This document shows, piece by piece, positions 34,540-44,022 of a stretch of 64,000 nucleotides of DNA. The stretch is from Planctomycetota bacterium. Its GTDB lineage: Bacteria; Planctomycetota; UBA1135; UBA2386. Under the pieces are notes generated by a model. It had not been told where the DNA came from. It was given only the letters and a program-made list of their open reading frames with translations, and searched no databases. The stretch is from NCBI GenBank assembly GCA_020638735.1, contig JACKHZ010000008.1, positions 682,001-746,000 on the forward strand, read 5' to 3'. Position 1 is the stretch's first letter. The number at the start of each line of letters is the position of its first letter. A program made the position numbers and the translations under genes.

Positions 34540-36408
34540 TCAGTCGCCGGCGAGCCGATCGGCCGCGACCACCACGAAGTCGATGCGCTCGTACGGCCCC
34601 TTCTCGCCGCGTTCGCAGGCGACCCCGACGCTGCCGTCCGGCAGCACCACGAGACACGAATAGGCGCTCGGCCCCGCCGCGAGCAGCAGGCCGTCGGACC
34701 AGGTCCGGCCGTCGTCGCGGCTCGTGCGCAACGTCAGCCGCTCGCGCTTCGTGCTGGCGGCGTTGCAGAACAACATCACTCCGGGCTGCTGCGTCTCGCC
34801 CTCGTTGCTCGGCCACGAGCCCCGCCGCAAGCTCGCCTGGCAGATCGGATCGACGAGCTCCTTCAACAGCGCCTGCTGCTTCCACGTCAGCCCGCCGTCC
34901 TCGCTGCGCGCCTGCTGCCGGCACTTCGCCGCAGGGTCGTAGCTGCGCATGTTGAGCAGCAGCGAACCATCCGCGCACTCGGCGACCTCGCATTCGTTGA
35001 CCCGGTGCTGCGGCGTCGTGCCGCCGAGCTGCCACGTCGCGCCGTGGTCGTCGGAGAAGATCACGTGCGAGTAGTAGTGCTTCGTCGAGGCCTCGATGTG
35101 ATCGCACGGGATCACCAGCCGACCGCGGTGTTCGCCGCGCTCGAGCTGTACGCCACAACCAGGGCCGGTCGCGTACCACGTCCAGTCGTCGCGCTTGACC
35201 TGCGCGGTGATCTCGCGGCGCCGGGACCAGGTGCGGCCGTGGTCGCGCGAGCTGCTGACGAACACGCGGCGCGTGTCCTTGCTCTGCTGCGCGATGATGT
35301 CGCGTTCGTGGTCGTCGCCGCGATTCCATGTGCTGAGCAGCCAGATCGTGTCGGTGCTCGCGTCGCGCACCAGACACGGATTGCCGCAGGTGTTGTCGCC
35401 GTCGTCCTGCACGACCTGGAGGTCGCCCCACGTGCGGCCGCCGTCGTCGCTGCGCCGCGCCACCAGGTCGATCTCGCCGGCGTCGCCGCGGCCGCCGCGG
35501 CGCCCCTCGCAGATCGCCAGCAGCGCGCCGTCGCCGGTGACGACGAACGCCGGGATGCGGAACGTGTGGTAGCCGTGTTCGCCGCTGACGAACGGCGTCG
35601 AACGCGGCGTCTCGCCGCGGCGCGCCAACCAACGTACGCCGTCCCGGACCATCGCCTCGAGCCCGTCGGTCAGCTCGGGGTGCGGGCTGCTGCACAGCAC
35701 GCGCCCGTCGCCGAAGCGGCCGCGCAGCATCGCCGGCGTGTCGCGCATGACGCCCTCCGGCGCGTCGTTCTGCCGCACCTCGCCGCGGAACCAAGCCAGC
35801 ACCTCCGGGGCCGCGAGCCCGTCGACCTCGCGCAGCGCCAGCAGCGGGCCGTTGGCGTAGCGCACGTCGAACGCCCCGTCGCGCGCGCCGAACATCGCGC
35901 TGCCGGCGACCGACAGCTCGACCGCGACATCGCCGCGGCCGCGCTTCCAGTGCTGCCGGTCGATGACCTCGACGGCCAGCAGCCCGAGCGACCACGAGTA
36001 GTTGCTCGCCGCGAGGTAGTTGCCGGCGCAGACGCCGAGGTAGCCACCGCCGTCGCGCACGAACGCGCGCACCTGCTCGCGCCCGGCGGCACCGAGCGCT
36101 TCGGCCTGCTTGCTGGCGGTCCCGCCGGGGAACACGACGACGTCGAAGCGCCCCAGCGCGCCGGCCCCGACCGCGTTCGCGTCGACGACCTCGACGTAGA
36201 ACTCCGGCCCGCCGAGGTCCGTGACCACGGCGGCGACGCAGTTGGCGGCGCAGCCACCGCCGTTCCACAGGGCGACGCGGATCGCCGCCAGGCTGGTCGC
36301 GCCCGGCGCTTCGCCGGGTGCCTGCGGCGCGCCGGACGTGCACGGCGCCGACGCCGTGAGCAGCGCCAGGGAGAACAGCGCGGAGAACGGGCGGGAGAGC
36401 GGCGACAT
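34540..36408 (-). CDS. Secreted sialidase with N-terminal glutamine-amidotransferase-like (BPL_N) domain
   Basis: 622 aa from ATG 36408. Signal peptide about 1-26. Residues 43-262 match the biotin-protein-ligase N-terminal-like/GAT fold (VVFPGGTASKQ; GGGYLGVCAGNYLAAS with the nucleophile-elbow Cys). Residues 275-615 are a six-bladed sialidase: FRIP motif in GYHTFRIPAFVV (283-286) and at least five Asp boxes (SDDGGRTW, SRDHGRTW, SDDHGATW, SEDGGLTW, SRDDGRTW). Late conserved Arg and Tyr (YSCLVVLPDGSVGVACERGE) fit GH33. It would cleave sialic acid or a related ulosonic acid. Fusion of these two domains is the notable point. Confidence 0.88.
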   Translation of the reverse strand: MSPLSRPFSALFSLALLTASAPCTSGAPQAPGEAPGATSLAAIRVALWNGGGCAANCVAAVVTDLGGPEFYVEVVDANAVGAGALGRFDVVVFPGGTASKQAEALGAAGREQVRAFVRDGGGYLGVCAGNYLAASNYSWSLGLLAVEVIDRQHWKRGRGDVAVELSVAGSAMFGARDGAFDVRYANGPLLALREVDGLAAPEVLAWFRGEVRQNDAPEGVMRDTPAMLRGRFGDGRVLCSSPHPELTDGLEAMVRDGVRWLARRGETPRSTPFVSGEHGYHTFRIPAFVVTGDGALLAICEGRRGGRGDAGEIDLVARRSDDGGRTWGDLQVVQDDGDNTCGNPCLVRDASTDTIWLLSTWNRGDDHERDIIAQQSKDTRRVFVSSSRDHGRTWSRRREITAQVKRDDWTWYATGPGCGVQLERGEHRGRLVIPCDHIEASTKHYYSHVIFSDDHGATWQLGGTTPQHRVNECEVAECADGSLLLNMRSYDPAAKCRQQARSEDGGLTWKQQALLKELVDPICQASLRRGSWPSNEGETQQPGVMLFCNAASTKRERLTLRTSRDDGRTWSDGLLLAAGPSAYSCLVVLPDGSVGVACERGEKGPYERIDFVVVAADRLAGD

Positions 36409-36429
36409 GGTGGCGCGCACGGTAGCCGA

Positions 36430-37365
36430 TCAGCGCGCCAGCGAGGTGCTCCTCGCCCCGGGCAGGCGCACCCGCAAGCAGGCGCCGCCGAGCGGGGAAT
36501 CGGCGATCTCGACGGCGCCGCCCAGACTCTGGGCGCAGGCGCGCACCGAGAACAAGCCGAGCCCGGTGCCGCCGTCCTTGGTCGAAGCGAGCGCGTCGAA
36601 CAGCTCCTCGCGGCGATCGACCGGGATGCCGGGCCCGTCGTCGGCGACCTCGATCAGCGCGTCGCCGCGCTCCTCGCGCACGTTGACGTCGATGCGGCCC
36701 CTGCCACCGGTCGCCTCGGCGGCGTTGAGCAGCAGGTTGGCGACGATCTGGTGCACCAGCAGCGCCTGCGTCTCCACTTCGACGTCGCCGCCGCTGCGCA
36801 CCTGGACACGACATCCCGAGAGGCGCGGCAACGCCCGCAGGCTGGCCACACATTCGCCGACGCACGCCCAGAGGTCGACCGCGGCACGCTCGCCGCCGGC
36901 CGAGGTCCGGTGCGCCGACAGCAGGCGCCGGTTGAGCGCCACCAGCCGGTCGAGCTGCTGGTCGACCTCGTCGAACTGCGCTTGCAGCGCGCGCGGCAGG
37001 TGTTCACGCAGCTGTGCGAGGCCGTGCAGCACCACCATCAGCACGTTGTTGACGTCGTGCGCGATCGAAGCGGCCGTGACGCCGGCGAGCGCGCGGCCCT
37101 GGTTGGTCACCAACGCCCGCTCGCGGCGCAGCAGCTCGACCGCGTCGCGGTCCATGCGCCGCATCGCCAGCAGGCCGCCGCCCCAGACGCCGATCGTCGT
37201 CACGACGACGAACAGCACGCCCTTGAGCGTCTCGATGCGTTCGAGCTCTTCGACCGACGCGGAGGCGCCCGCCGCGATGTGGCTGGAGACCACGATGTAG
37301 GCCGTCGCGAGCCCGCCGTAGGCGAGCGCGAGACCGATCGAATATCGCAGCGCTGTCGAACTCAC
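36430..37365 (-). CDS. Membrane sensor histidine kinase, orphan
   Basis: 311 aa. Two transmembrane segments (about 8-30 and 48-67) with a very short periplasmic loop, then a coiled-coil. H box SIAHDVNNVLMVV with phospho-acceptor His103; N box NLLLNAAEAT; G1 DDGPGIP; G2 DGGTGLGLFSV. The short HDVNN-type H box and small size resemble NtrB/HWE-like soluble-input kinases. No PAS, HAMP or response regulator gene is beside it, so its partner is elsewhere. It probably senses something in or near the membrane. The gene ends 21 bp from the sialidase start and may lie upstream of it in one transcript. Confidence 0.9.
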   Translation of the reverse strand: MSSTALRYSIGLALAYGGLATAYIVVSSHIAAGASASVEELERIETLKGVLFVVVTTIGVWGGGLLAMRRMDRDAVELLRRERALVTNQGRALAGVTAASIAHDVNNVLMVVLHGLAQLREHLPRALQAQFDEVDQQLDRLVALNRRLLSAHRTSAGGERAAVDLWACVGECVASLRALPRLSGCRVQVRSGGDVEVETQALLVHQIVANLLLNAAEATGGRGRIDVNVREERGDALIEVADDGPGIPVDRREELFDALASTKDGGTGLGLFSVRACAQSLGGAVEIADSPLGGACLRVRLPGARSTSLAR

Positions 37366-37463
37366 GACCTGGGGACCTCTCGACGCCGGATCCTACCGGG
37401 CGGCGACACGACGACGAACGGCCGTTCTGCCGCATCGAGCGATCCGGTTCGCTGCCGCGAGGC

Positions 37464-38531
37464 TCACTGCCAGGCGAAGAACGTGACTGGACAGTAATTC
37501 TGCGTCAGGCCACCGGTCGGCGACGACGGCGGGCCCTGCACCGCCAGCACCGACGCGCGCGGCTTGATGCCGACCTGCACCTGCACGCCGTTCGACGAGA
37601 CGACGCCGCCCGGCGCGAAGAAGTCGAGCAGCAGCGCCTGGTGGCTGATGAAGAGGTCGTTCAACAGCTCGTCGTTGGGCACCGTGTAGCTCAACGACAT
37701 GCCGCCGCTGGCGGTCGTGTTGGCGGTCAGCATGGCGAGCTGCCCGGGCGCCAGCCAGCCGCTGCACGCCGGGGCCGTGCCCGGCAGAACCAGCGACAGC
37801 GGGAACGGGTTGGGCAGCAGCTCGGCGCCGACGGTGAGGAACACCACCGCGACCGAGTTGGCCGGACAGCCCGTCGCCGACAGTTGCAGCGGCTGGCCGA
37901 CGCGCACGCCGGCCGCGCCGAGCGTCGGCACGCCGCCGCCCGAGTGCTGGCAGCCGGCGCCGGCCTGCATCACCGGCGAGAAGAAGTCGGCACGATCGAG
38001 TCGGTAGTTGAAGCTCGCGCCGCCGACGCTGTTGCCGAAGACCCGATACTCGACGACCAGGTTGCGACCGCCGGGCTGGTAGACGAACGGCGTCGTCAGG
38101 TCGACGAAGAAGCGGCCGTCCTGGAGCGGCGCGTTGGCGTCGCGCAGGTTGGGCAGCGCGAACAGCGCCGGGCCGAACACCGTCACCGGCGCGCCGTCGT
38201 AGTTGCTGTCGAAGCTCGTCGCCGGCTGCGTCGCGGCGTTGTTCGTGTAGCCCATGCGGATCTCGAGCTGCAGCGCGCGGCCGGTGTCCATCGCGGTGAT
38301 GGTCGCGTCCTGGCGGAAGCCGATGCGGGTGATCGACGCGCCGACCGGCACGTCGAGGTCGCGGCGATCGTGCACGATCATGACCCGCGAGGTTCCGTTG
38401 GCGAGCGGCAGGTTGGGCGAGTTGAGCGGCCCCTCGGGCACCGCGGCGTAGTCGGACGGGAAGACGGCGGTGCTCTGGGCGGCGAGCGAGGCGACCAGCA
38501 GCAGCGACGGGAGGATGGCGAACGGCTTCAT
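37464..38531 (-). CDS. Secreted protein with lineage-type C-terminal beta domain
   Basis: 355 aa from ATG 38531 (a long in-frame extension upstream lacks any signal sequence and is rejected). Signal peptide 1-19 (LLLVASLAAQ). Residues 20-190 form a beta-sandwich with RVMIVHDRRDLDVPVGASIT, FVYQPGGRNLVVEYRVF, similar to choice-of-anchor domains in planctomycete surface proteins. Residues 195-340 are the recurrent beta domain (PTLGAAGVRVGQPLQLSATG; LAPGQLAMLTANTTASGGMS). Four Cys residues may pair. No catalytic motif. It is divergent from the sigma pseudogene at 38698. Confidence 0.8.
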   Translation of the reverse strand: MKPFAILPSLLLVASLAAQSTAVFPSDYAAVPEGPLNSPNLPLANGTSRVMIVHDRRDLDVPVGASITRIGFRQDATITAMDTGRALQLEIRMGYTNNAATQPATSFDSNYDGAPVTVFGPALFALPNLRDANAPLQDGRFFVDLTTPFVYQPGGRNLVVEYRVFGNSVGGASFNYRLDRADFFSPVMQAGAGCQHSGGGVPTLGAAGVRVGQPLQLSATGCPANSVAVVFLTVGAELLPNPFPLSLVLPGTAPACSGWLAPGQLAMLTANTTASGGMSLSYTVPNDELLNDLFISHQALLLDFFAPGGVVSSNGVQVQVGIKPRASVLAVQGPPSSPTGGLTQNYCPVTFFAWQ

Positions 38532-38697
38532 CGTGGTTCTCGGAGCAAGGGGTCTGTGGCGCACCCGACCGGACGTCGGCCGCGGCGCGCGAGCTACCCA
38601 GTGCCGGCGTGCGCCGCGTGTCACACTCGCAACCTGCGATTCCGGACAGCCCGCGGCTGGCGGCTCGTTCCGCCGCGGCGACAATGCCGTCAAGGCC

Positions 38698-39028
38698 ATG
38701 GCCGACGAATCCCCCACCCCTTCCCTCTCCGAACGCGCCGCCGCCGGCGACCTGCAGGCCCTGCAGCAGCTGCTGGTGCGGTGCATGCCGCAGCTCGAGG
38801 CATAGCTGCGCGTGCAGGTCGGCCCGGAGCTGCGCGCCAAGGAGTCGATCAGCGACCTCGTGCTCGCTCGACCAGCTGCCGGAGGACTATCGCGAAGCGA
38901 TCCTGCTGCGGCGCGTCGTCGGCCTCGAGTACGCGGAGATCGCCGCGCCGATGGAGCGCAGCGACGGCGCGACCCGCAACCTCGTGCACCGCGGCCTGGC
39001 GCGGCTGTCGGCGCTGCTGACGCCGTGA
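38698..39028 (+). pseudogene. Degraded ECF sigma factor
   Basis: ATG 38698 opens a typical ECF N-terminus (SERAAAGDLQALQQLLVR) but meets TAG at 38803-38805 after 35 codons. The same frame continues past the stop with VGPELRAKESISDLVLA, the start of region 2. It then shifts frame into LDQLPEDYREAILLRRVVGL and ATRNLVHRGLARLSALLTP, which is region 4 with its HTH, ending in TGA 39028. Compared with family members of about 190 aa, most of region 2 and the linker are missing. So there is a nonsense codon, a deletion and a frame change. Confidence 0.85.
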
Positions 39029-39080
39029 CCTTCCGCGCCGGCGCGCGCACCGTCGACGACCTCGCACCGCTCCGCCAGCG

Positions 39081-40547
39081 TCAGAACCCGCCGCCGGTGC
39101 GGAAGCCGCCGCCGCCGCCGCCGAAGCCGCCGCCAGAGCGGAACCCACCGCCACCACCCCCGAAGCCACCGCGACTGCTGCTGCTGCCGATCGAGCCGAG
39201 GATCGCGCCCCCGATGCGGCCGATCGTCGCCGCCGTGCCGAACGCGCTGTCCGACGAGCGCGCCCGCCAACGCTGACGCCGACGCATCGTCGACCACGCG
39301 TCGCCGCTGCGCAGTACGCCCGCCAGCACGCCGCCGACCAGGCTGCCGACGTCGAAGTCGTCGTCGAACATCGAGTCGCCGCGCTGGAAGTCGTGCTGGC
39401 GGAAGCGCCGCGACAGGTCCTCGACCTCGCGGAAGCTGGTCAACGCCGCGTGGTGCGCCTGCTCGGCCGCGCGCAGCTGCTCGCTGAGCGCCAGCGCGCG
39501 TTCGCGCACCGAGGCGACGGTCCACACCAGCTCGTCGTCGCGCGGCGACTCGGTCGCCAGCGCGTCGGCGCGCAGCGTCGCGACGTCCTCGCTCGCCAGC
39601 TGCGCCTGCAGCACCTGCTCCGCGCTCGCGCTCCACCGGTCCTGCCCCGACGCCAGCGATGCCTGCTGCTGCAGCAACTCGTCCTGCGCGGCCTCCGCGG
39701 CGACGATCCGCCGGCCGAGCTCCTCGAGCTGCTGCTGCGCCGCCTGCAGCGCCTCGCGCCGCGCCGGTTCGCCGGCGGCGTCGAGCGCCGCGCGTTCGAG
39801 CGCGGTCAGGCGCGCCAGCTCGGCGGCGGCCTCGGCCTGCAGCGCGGCAGCGTGCGCCGCGAGCCGCTTCGGGATCTCCAGCAGCATGCCGTAGTCACGA
39901 TGCGCGCGGTCGTAGTCGCAGAGCCCGGCGACCCAACCGTCGAGCGTGCGGATCAGCGGGATCGCGCGATACTCCGGGAAGCGGTAGCGCCGCCGCCACA
40001 GGTAGGCGAACAACTTGTCGGCGTCGTACGGCGCGCGCTTGTGGTCGCGGTCGGCCGCGGCCTGCTGCGCCTTGTCGGCGGCGTTCTGGGCCTTGGCCGC
40101 GGTGAACTCGACGTGGCCGCGCTGCGCCGCCCACTCGTCCTGCTGGGCCAGCTGCTGCATCGTCGCCGCGACCAGCTCCTCGTGCGCCTTCGCCGCCGCG
40201 TCGCGCGCGGCGGCCAGGCGGTCCTGTTCGCTCCGCAGCGCCGCCAACGCCGCGGCGCCGTCGGCGACCGCGAAGCCGACGCGATCGCGTTCGCGGGTGC
40301 GCTCGGCCAGCAGCGCCAGCGCGTCGCGGTCGCTCTGGTCGAGGCGCGCCTTGACGCGATCCCCGCCGAGCTCGCCGAGCCGCACCCGCGCCAGCTCGGC
40401 CAGCGCGCGCGCCTCCTCGCTGCGGTTGTGCTGCAGCGCAGCGCGGGCCTGCTCGACCTGCTGCGTCGCGGAGTTCAACCGGTCCTGGGCGGCGACGGTC
40501 TGCCGCTCGAGATCACGATAGACGCTGCTGCCACTCTGCATGCTCAC
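39081..40547 (-). CDS. Coiled-coil protein with glycine-rich tail
   Basis: 488 aa from GTG 40547, which overlaps the upstream stop as GTGA; ATG 40541 is an alternative. Residues 1-400 are almost entirely alpha-helical coiled coil (Ala/Gln/Glu/Arg-rich). An interruption near 175-220 reads FAYLWRRRYRFPEYRAIPLI then RTLDGWVAGLCDYDRAHRDY, possibly a small globular domain. The tail is strongly Gly/Phe/Ser-rich with repeats of RxGGGFGGGG type. No signal peptide. It is the third gene of an operon with a DUF6384 protein and a TelA-like helical protein; probably part of a membrane-associated scaffold (inference). Confidence 0.78.
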   Translation of the reverse strand: MSMQSGSSVYRDLERQTVAAQDRLNSATQQVEQARAALQHNRSEEARALAELARVRLGELGGDRVKARLDQSDRDALALLAERTRERDRVGFAVADGAAALAALRSEQDRLAAARDAAAKAHEELVAATMQQLAQQDEWAAQRGHVEFTAAKAQNAADKAQQAAADRDHKRAPYDADKLFAYLWRRRYRFPEYRAIPLIRTLDGWVAGLCDYDRAHRDYGMLLEIPKRLAAHAAALQAEAAAELARLTALERAALDAAGEPARREALQAAQQQLEELGRRIVAAEAAQDELLQQQASLASGQDRWSASAEQVLQAQLASEDVATLRADALATESPRDDELVWTVASVRERALALSEQLRAAEQAHHAALTSFREVEDLSRRFRQHDFQRGDSMFDDDFDVGSLVGGVLAGVLRSGDAWSTMRRRQRWRARSSDSAFGTAATIGRIGGAILGSIGSSSSRGGFGGGGGGFRSGGGFGGGGGGFRTGGGF

Positions 40548-42040
40548 CACTCCGTGATGTAGCCGCCGGCCACCGGGAAGCGGAACTCGGGCGAACGCGC
40601 GCCGCGGCGCTTGTGCCCGAACACGACGTCGTCGATCAGGTTGTTGTCGAGCTTGTCGGCCTTGACCCGCTCGTAGACCTCGATCGGCACGCGCACGCCG
40701 AAGCGCTTGACGCGGACCGTGCGCTGCTTCTCCTCGTCGAGGATCGGCAGCGTCAGCACCTGGCCGCTCTGCCCCACCGCCTCGACGATGATGTAGTAGT
40801 TGCGCCGGCTGCGGTCGTTGCCCTCGTAGCGCCAGACGCCGCTCTGCACGCCGGGCCGCGAGACGATGCGCAGCTCGTAGCGCTGGTCGAGCAGCGCGAC
40901 CAGCGCGCCGAGCTGTCCCACCAGGTCGGCGGCGCGTGCGCTGTCGCCCGCTGCGAGCGCTGCCTCGGCGCCGCTCTGCAGCGTGCGCATCTCCTCGCGC
41001 GCGTCGGCGACGACGTCGACGCCGTCGAGCGCGGTCGCCAACACCGCCAGACGCGACTGCACCTCGGCCGCGCGCTGCCGCGCGGCGAACACCGCGTCCA
41101 GCTGCTGCACGAACGTCGCCAGCGCCGCGTCGGCGACGCCGACGTCGGTGGTCTGCAGCGCCGCGGCCACCGCGCCGGCGGCCGCCTGCAGCCGCGCCGC
41201 GTCGGCCGGCGACGGCTGCGCATCGGCGAGCCGCTGCTGCGCCGCGGCGAACTGGCGAACGAGTTCCCCGTGGCGCTCCGCCGCGACCAACGCACTCCGC
41301 GCCGCGTCGAGCTCGCCATCGGCGATCTGCGCCTCGCGACGGCACGCGGCCAACGACTCGTCGCCGCGTGCCTGCTGCGCGACGTAGTCGGCGCCGGTCG
41401 GCAGGCCGTGCAGCGCGTCGCGCGCGGACTCGGCGCGGCCGAGGCCGTTCCTCAGGTGCCCCTCGGCGGTCTCCAGCAGCGCGAACTGCGGCGCGCTCGG
41501 CTGACCCGCCGCGGCACGCCCCAGCGCCGCCTCGAGCTGTTGGCCCTCGCGCAGCCGCGCGCCGATCTCGGCGTCGACGTGGGCCACCGCGCCGGCGAAG
41601 CGCTCGATCAGGCCCTGGGCGTGCATGCGCCGCGGGATCACGATCGCGCCCCACACCACCGCCGCGAGCAGCAGCACCACCCCGGCGCGCTTGCTCCACT
41701 TGCCGCGCTCGACGTAGACCTCCGCCAGCCGCACGGCGAACGTGCGCTGCGGCGGCCGGTAGACGAAGCGCTCCTGCTCGAGCGCGCGCACGCCTTCGGC
41801 GACGACGTCCTCGGGCACGTCGATGCCCTGCGACTCGTAGAGCTGCTGCACGCGCTGGACGAGTTCGCGCTGGCGGCGCTCGCCGTCGAGTTCGCGCTCG
41901 ACCAGCTCGCGCTGGTGCCGCAGCGTGTCGACGACGTCCATCGCCAGCATCACGCGATCCAGCGCGACGGGCTCCGTCGCACCCTGGCCAGTCGTGAGCG
42001 GCTCCTGCACCTGCGGCGTCACCGCGACCGGCTCGCTCAC
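40544..42040 (-). CDS. DUF6384 family protein
   Basis: 498 aa from GTG 42040, overlapping the upstream stop as GTGA. Cytoplasmic N-terminal helices (1-115), one transmembrane segment at about 118-135 (AGVVLLLAAVVWGAIVI), then a long coiled-coil and a C-terminal globular domain with NYYIIVEAVGQSGQVLTLPI, RFGVRVPIEVYERVKADK and PEFRFPVAGGYITEW, the conserved ending I associate with DUF6384. The function of the family is not known to me. Placement between two helical proteins in a fully overlapping operon suggests a complex at the membrane. Confidence 0.8.
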   Translation of the reverse strand: MSEPVAVTPQVQEPLTTGQGATEPVALDRVMLAMDVVDTLRHQRELVERELDGERRQRELVQRVQQLYESQGIDVPEDVVAEGVRALEQERFVYRPPQRTFAVRLAEVYVERGKWSKRAGVVLLLAAVVWGAIVIPRRMHAQGLIERFAGAVAHVDAEIGARLREGQQLEAALGRAAAGQPSAPQFALLETAEGHLRNGLGRAESARDALHGLPTGADYVAQQARGDESLAACRREAQIADGELDAARSALVAAERHGELVRQFAAAQQRLADAQPSPADAARLQAAAGAVAAALQTTDVGVADAALATFVQQLDAVFAARQRAAEVQSRLAVLATALDGVDVVADAREEMRTLQSGAEAALAAGDSARAADLVGQLGALVALLDQRYELRIVSRPGVQSGVWRYEGNDRSRRNYYIIVEAVGQSGQVLTLPILDEEKQRTVRVKRFGVRVPIEVYERVKADKLDNNLIDDVVFGHKRRGARSPEFRFPVAGGYITEW

Positions 42041-43218
42041 GCCTGCTTCGGCGCCGGCAGCGCCGCGACACGGTCCTGCAGCGCGACCAGCCGCTGCTTG
42101 CCGTTCTCGACGGCGGCGGTCACCTCGCGTTCGTTCTGCGTACTCAGCTCGCGCATCTCGTCGATGATCTGCAGGCTGCGCTCCTGGTAGGCGACCACCG
42201 CGTCGACCAGCAGCTTGACCGACTCGGCGCGGATCGTCGGCCCGTAGCCGGCCTTCAGCGCCGCCTCCTGGATCTCGGTGCCGACCTCGCCGAGCGTCTC
42301 GAGGCTCTTGTTGATGCCGGCCTTCATCGCCTCGAGCGTCTGCGTGCTCTCGTGCAGGCCGTGCAGCCCGGTGAACGACGCCGACAGCGCGGTGAAGACC
42401 GTCTCGTTGGTGCCGAAGAACGTCACCGACTGCGAGTAGACGCGCTCCTTGGCGTCGGTGATCTGGGCGATGCGCGCCATCACCACCTCGGTGGTGCCGT
42501 AGGCGATCGACAGGTTCTCGGCGAGGTCTTTGGCGATCTGGTAGCGCTTGTCCTCGGCCTGCAGCGCCTGCAGCGCGAGGTCGCGGGTCAGCTCCAGCTG
42601 CGCGCGCTGTGCCTGGTCGTCCCCCGAGAACGCCGCCAGCGCCGCCGCCGCGCCGTCGAGGTTCTGCTTCTTCTGCTGGACCGACGCCTCGGCGCGCTGC
42701 AGCAGCTCGAAGCCGAGCACCTGCGACTGCTTCAACGCAGAGCGGAAGTCGGCGTAGGCCTGCAGGATCGTCTGCTCGCGCTGGATCTGGTCCAAGGTGT
42801 CCTTGGTGACGTCCAGATAGGTCGCCTTGATCTTGGCGAAGCGCGACGGGATGTCGCCGCGGGTGATCTTCATCCAGATGTTGGACAGCCGCTCGAAGGT
42901 GTCGATGCGGTTGTCCTTCATCTGCTCGACCATGTTCTTGGCGTCGTCGCGGATCGAGTCGAACGCCGCGGTGATGCCGCGGTAGCGCTCGGCGATCTTC
43001 ATCGCCTGGATCTGCTCGCGCACCACTTCGTTGAACAGCGACGCCTGCGACAGCGTGCGCGCGATCGCCGCGGCCTTGTCGGGCTCGAGGTAGGCGATGC
43101 GGTCGATCAGCGCGACGATCGGCGCCGGCGCCGGTTCGGACTTGATCAGCCCGAGGTTGCGAAGCACCGACATGGCCTGGTCGAGGAACTTGAGCGGGGT
43201 CGGGGCGGTGGCGGTCAT
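42037..43218 (-). CDS. All-helical TelA-like protein
   Basis: 393 aa from ATG 43218 (MTATAPTPLKFLDQ); an in-frame ATG at 43299 gives an Arg-rich extension and is less likely. The protein is almost all alpha-helix with coiled coils (KIAERYRGITAAFDSIRDDA; YQIAKDLAENLSIAYGTTEV; ESVKLLVDAVVAYQERSLQI). The helix pattern recalls the toxic-anion-resistance (TelA) group; this is a weak family match by eye. No signal or membrane segment. It is the first gene of the three-gene operon; AGGAG lies about 14 nt upstream, too far to be strong. Confidence 0.75.
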   Translation of the reverse strand: MTATAPTPLKFLDQAMSVLRNLGLIKSEPAPAPIVALIDRIAYLEPDKAAAIARTLSQASLFNEVVREQIQAMKIAERYRGITAAFDSIRDDAKNMVEQMKDNRIDTFERLSNIWMKITRGDIPSRFAKIKATYLDVTKDTLDQIQREQTILQAYADFRSALKQSQVLGFELLQRAEASVQQKKQNLDGAAAALAAFSGDDQAQRAQLELTRDLALQALQAEDKRYQIAKDLAENLSIAYGTTEVVMARIAQITDAKERVYSQSVTFFGTNETVFTALSASFTGLHGLHESTQTLEAMKAGINKSLETLGEVGTEIQEAALKAGYGPTIRAESVKLLVDAVVAYQERSLQIIDEMRELSTQNEREVTAAVENGKQRLVALQDRVAALPAPKQA

Positions 43219-43437
43219 CGGCTTCTCGGCGTCTCCTGCGGCGATGCTCGGGCGAGTGGAAGGGCACATCGTCGTGCGGCGCGGGACACGGTCAAGCACG
43301 ACGGAACGGGACGGCGCGAAAGGTGGCCGATGGGCGCGCGATCCTGTCGTGGCAGCCAGTGGCCTGCGCGCCGCGTCAGCGTGCGATGGGCGGTCGACGC
43401 CATCGACGTCCGGTGTGCACGGCCCGCGCCGAGAAGG

Positions 43438-44022
43438 TCAGCCCAGCCCGGCTTCCCGCGTCGCCCGCTCCAGCAAGTCCCCGACGCCACAACGCTGGGC
43501 CCATTCGCGCAGCTCCGCCACGTCCAAGCTCGCTCCCTGCGCCTTCAACACGCCGAGCACGTCGCGCCATTGCCGATCGCTCACCTCGCCACCGGACCGG
43601 AACCAGCTCAGCTTCTGGATGACGATGCCCTCGGCAGCCGTCACGTCGATCTCCATCTTCTTTCCCGGATCGAGCACGAGCCGCCGCCGCCGCTGCCACT
43701 TCCACAGGTGCACGCCCTCCCAGGCCGGGACGAAGACGTCGATGCGCAACAACGTCGGCAGGTGCAACAGCTGGAACGAACCGCGGCGCGCCACCTCGTC
43801 GCGAGCCCACGCCGCGTCCACCGAGAAGTCGGGACCGAGCGCAGCGAGCCACGGGCCGATCGTCTCCGGCTGCAGGTCGGCGACGAGGTCCACGTCGAGC
43901 GTTGCGCGCGGCTCCCCCATCGCCGTGCTCGCCAACGACCCGCCGAGCAGGTAGCGAACCCCGAGCCGCTCGAACGAGGCCGCGATCGACGCCGCGATCT
44001 TCAGCGGATCCAGGTCGTTCAT
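43438..44022 (-). CDS. Nucleotidyltransferase-fold protein of a two-gene module
   Basis: 194 aa from ATG 44022, overlapping the upstream stop as ATGA. Residues 10-60 show a minimal nucleotidyltransferase core: GVRYLLGGSLASTAMGEPRA with GGS at the nucleotide loop, then TLDVDLVADL with the two metal-binding Asp. A later strand (LLRIDVFVP) supplies a third acidic residue. A C-terminal helical part includes AEGIVIQKLSWFRSGGEVSD. The fold is shared with AbiEii and MenT toxins and with DUF6036-type proteins. With its small upstream partner it forms a pair typical of toxin-antitoxin-like or housekeeping NTase modules; its target is unknown. Confidence 0.82.
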   Translation of the reverse strand: MNDLDPLKIAASIAASFERLGVRYLLGGSLASTAMGEPRATLDVDLVADLQPETIGPWLAALGPDFSVDAAWARDEVARRGSFQLLHLPTLLRIDVFVPAWEGVHLWKWQRRRRLVLDPGKKMEIDVTAAEGIVIQKLSWFRSGGEVSDRQWRDVLGVLKAQGASLDVAELREWAQRCGVGDLLERATREAGLG

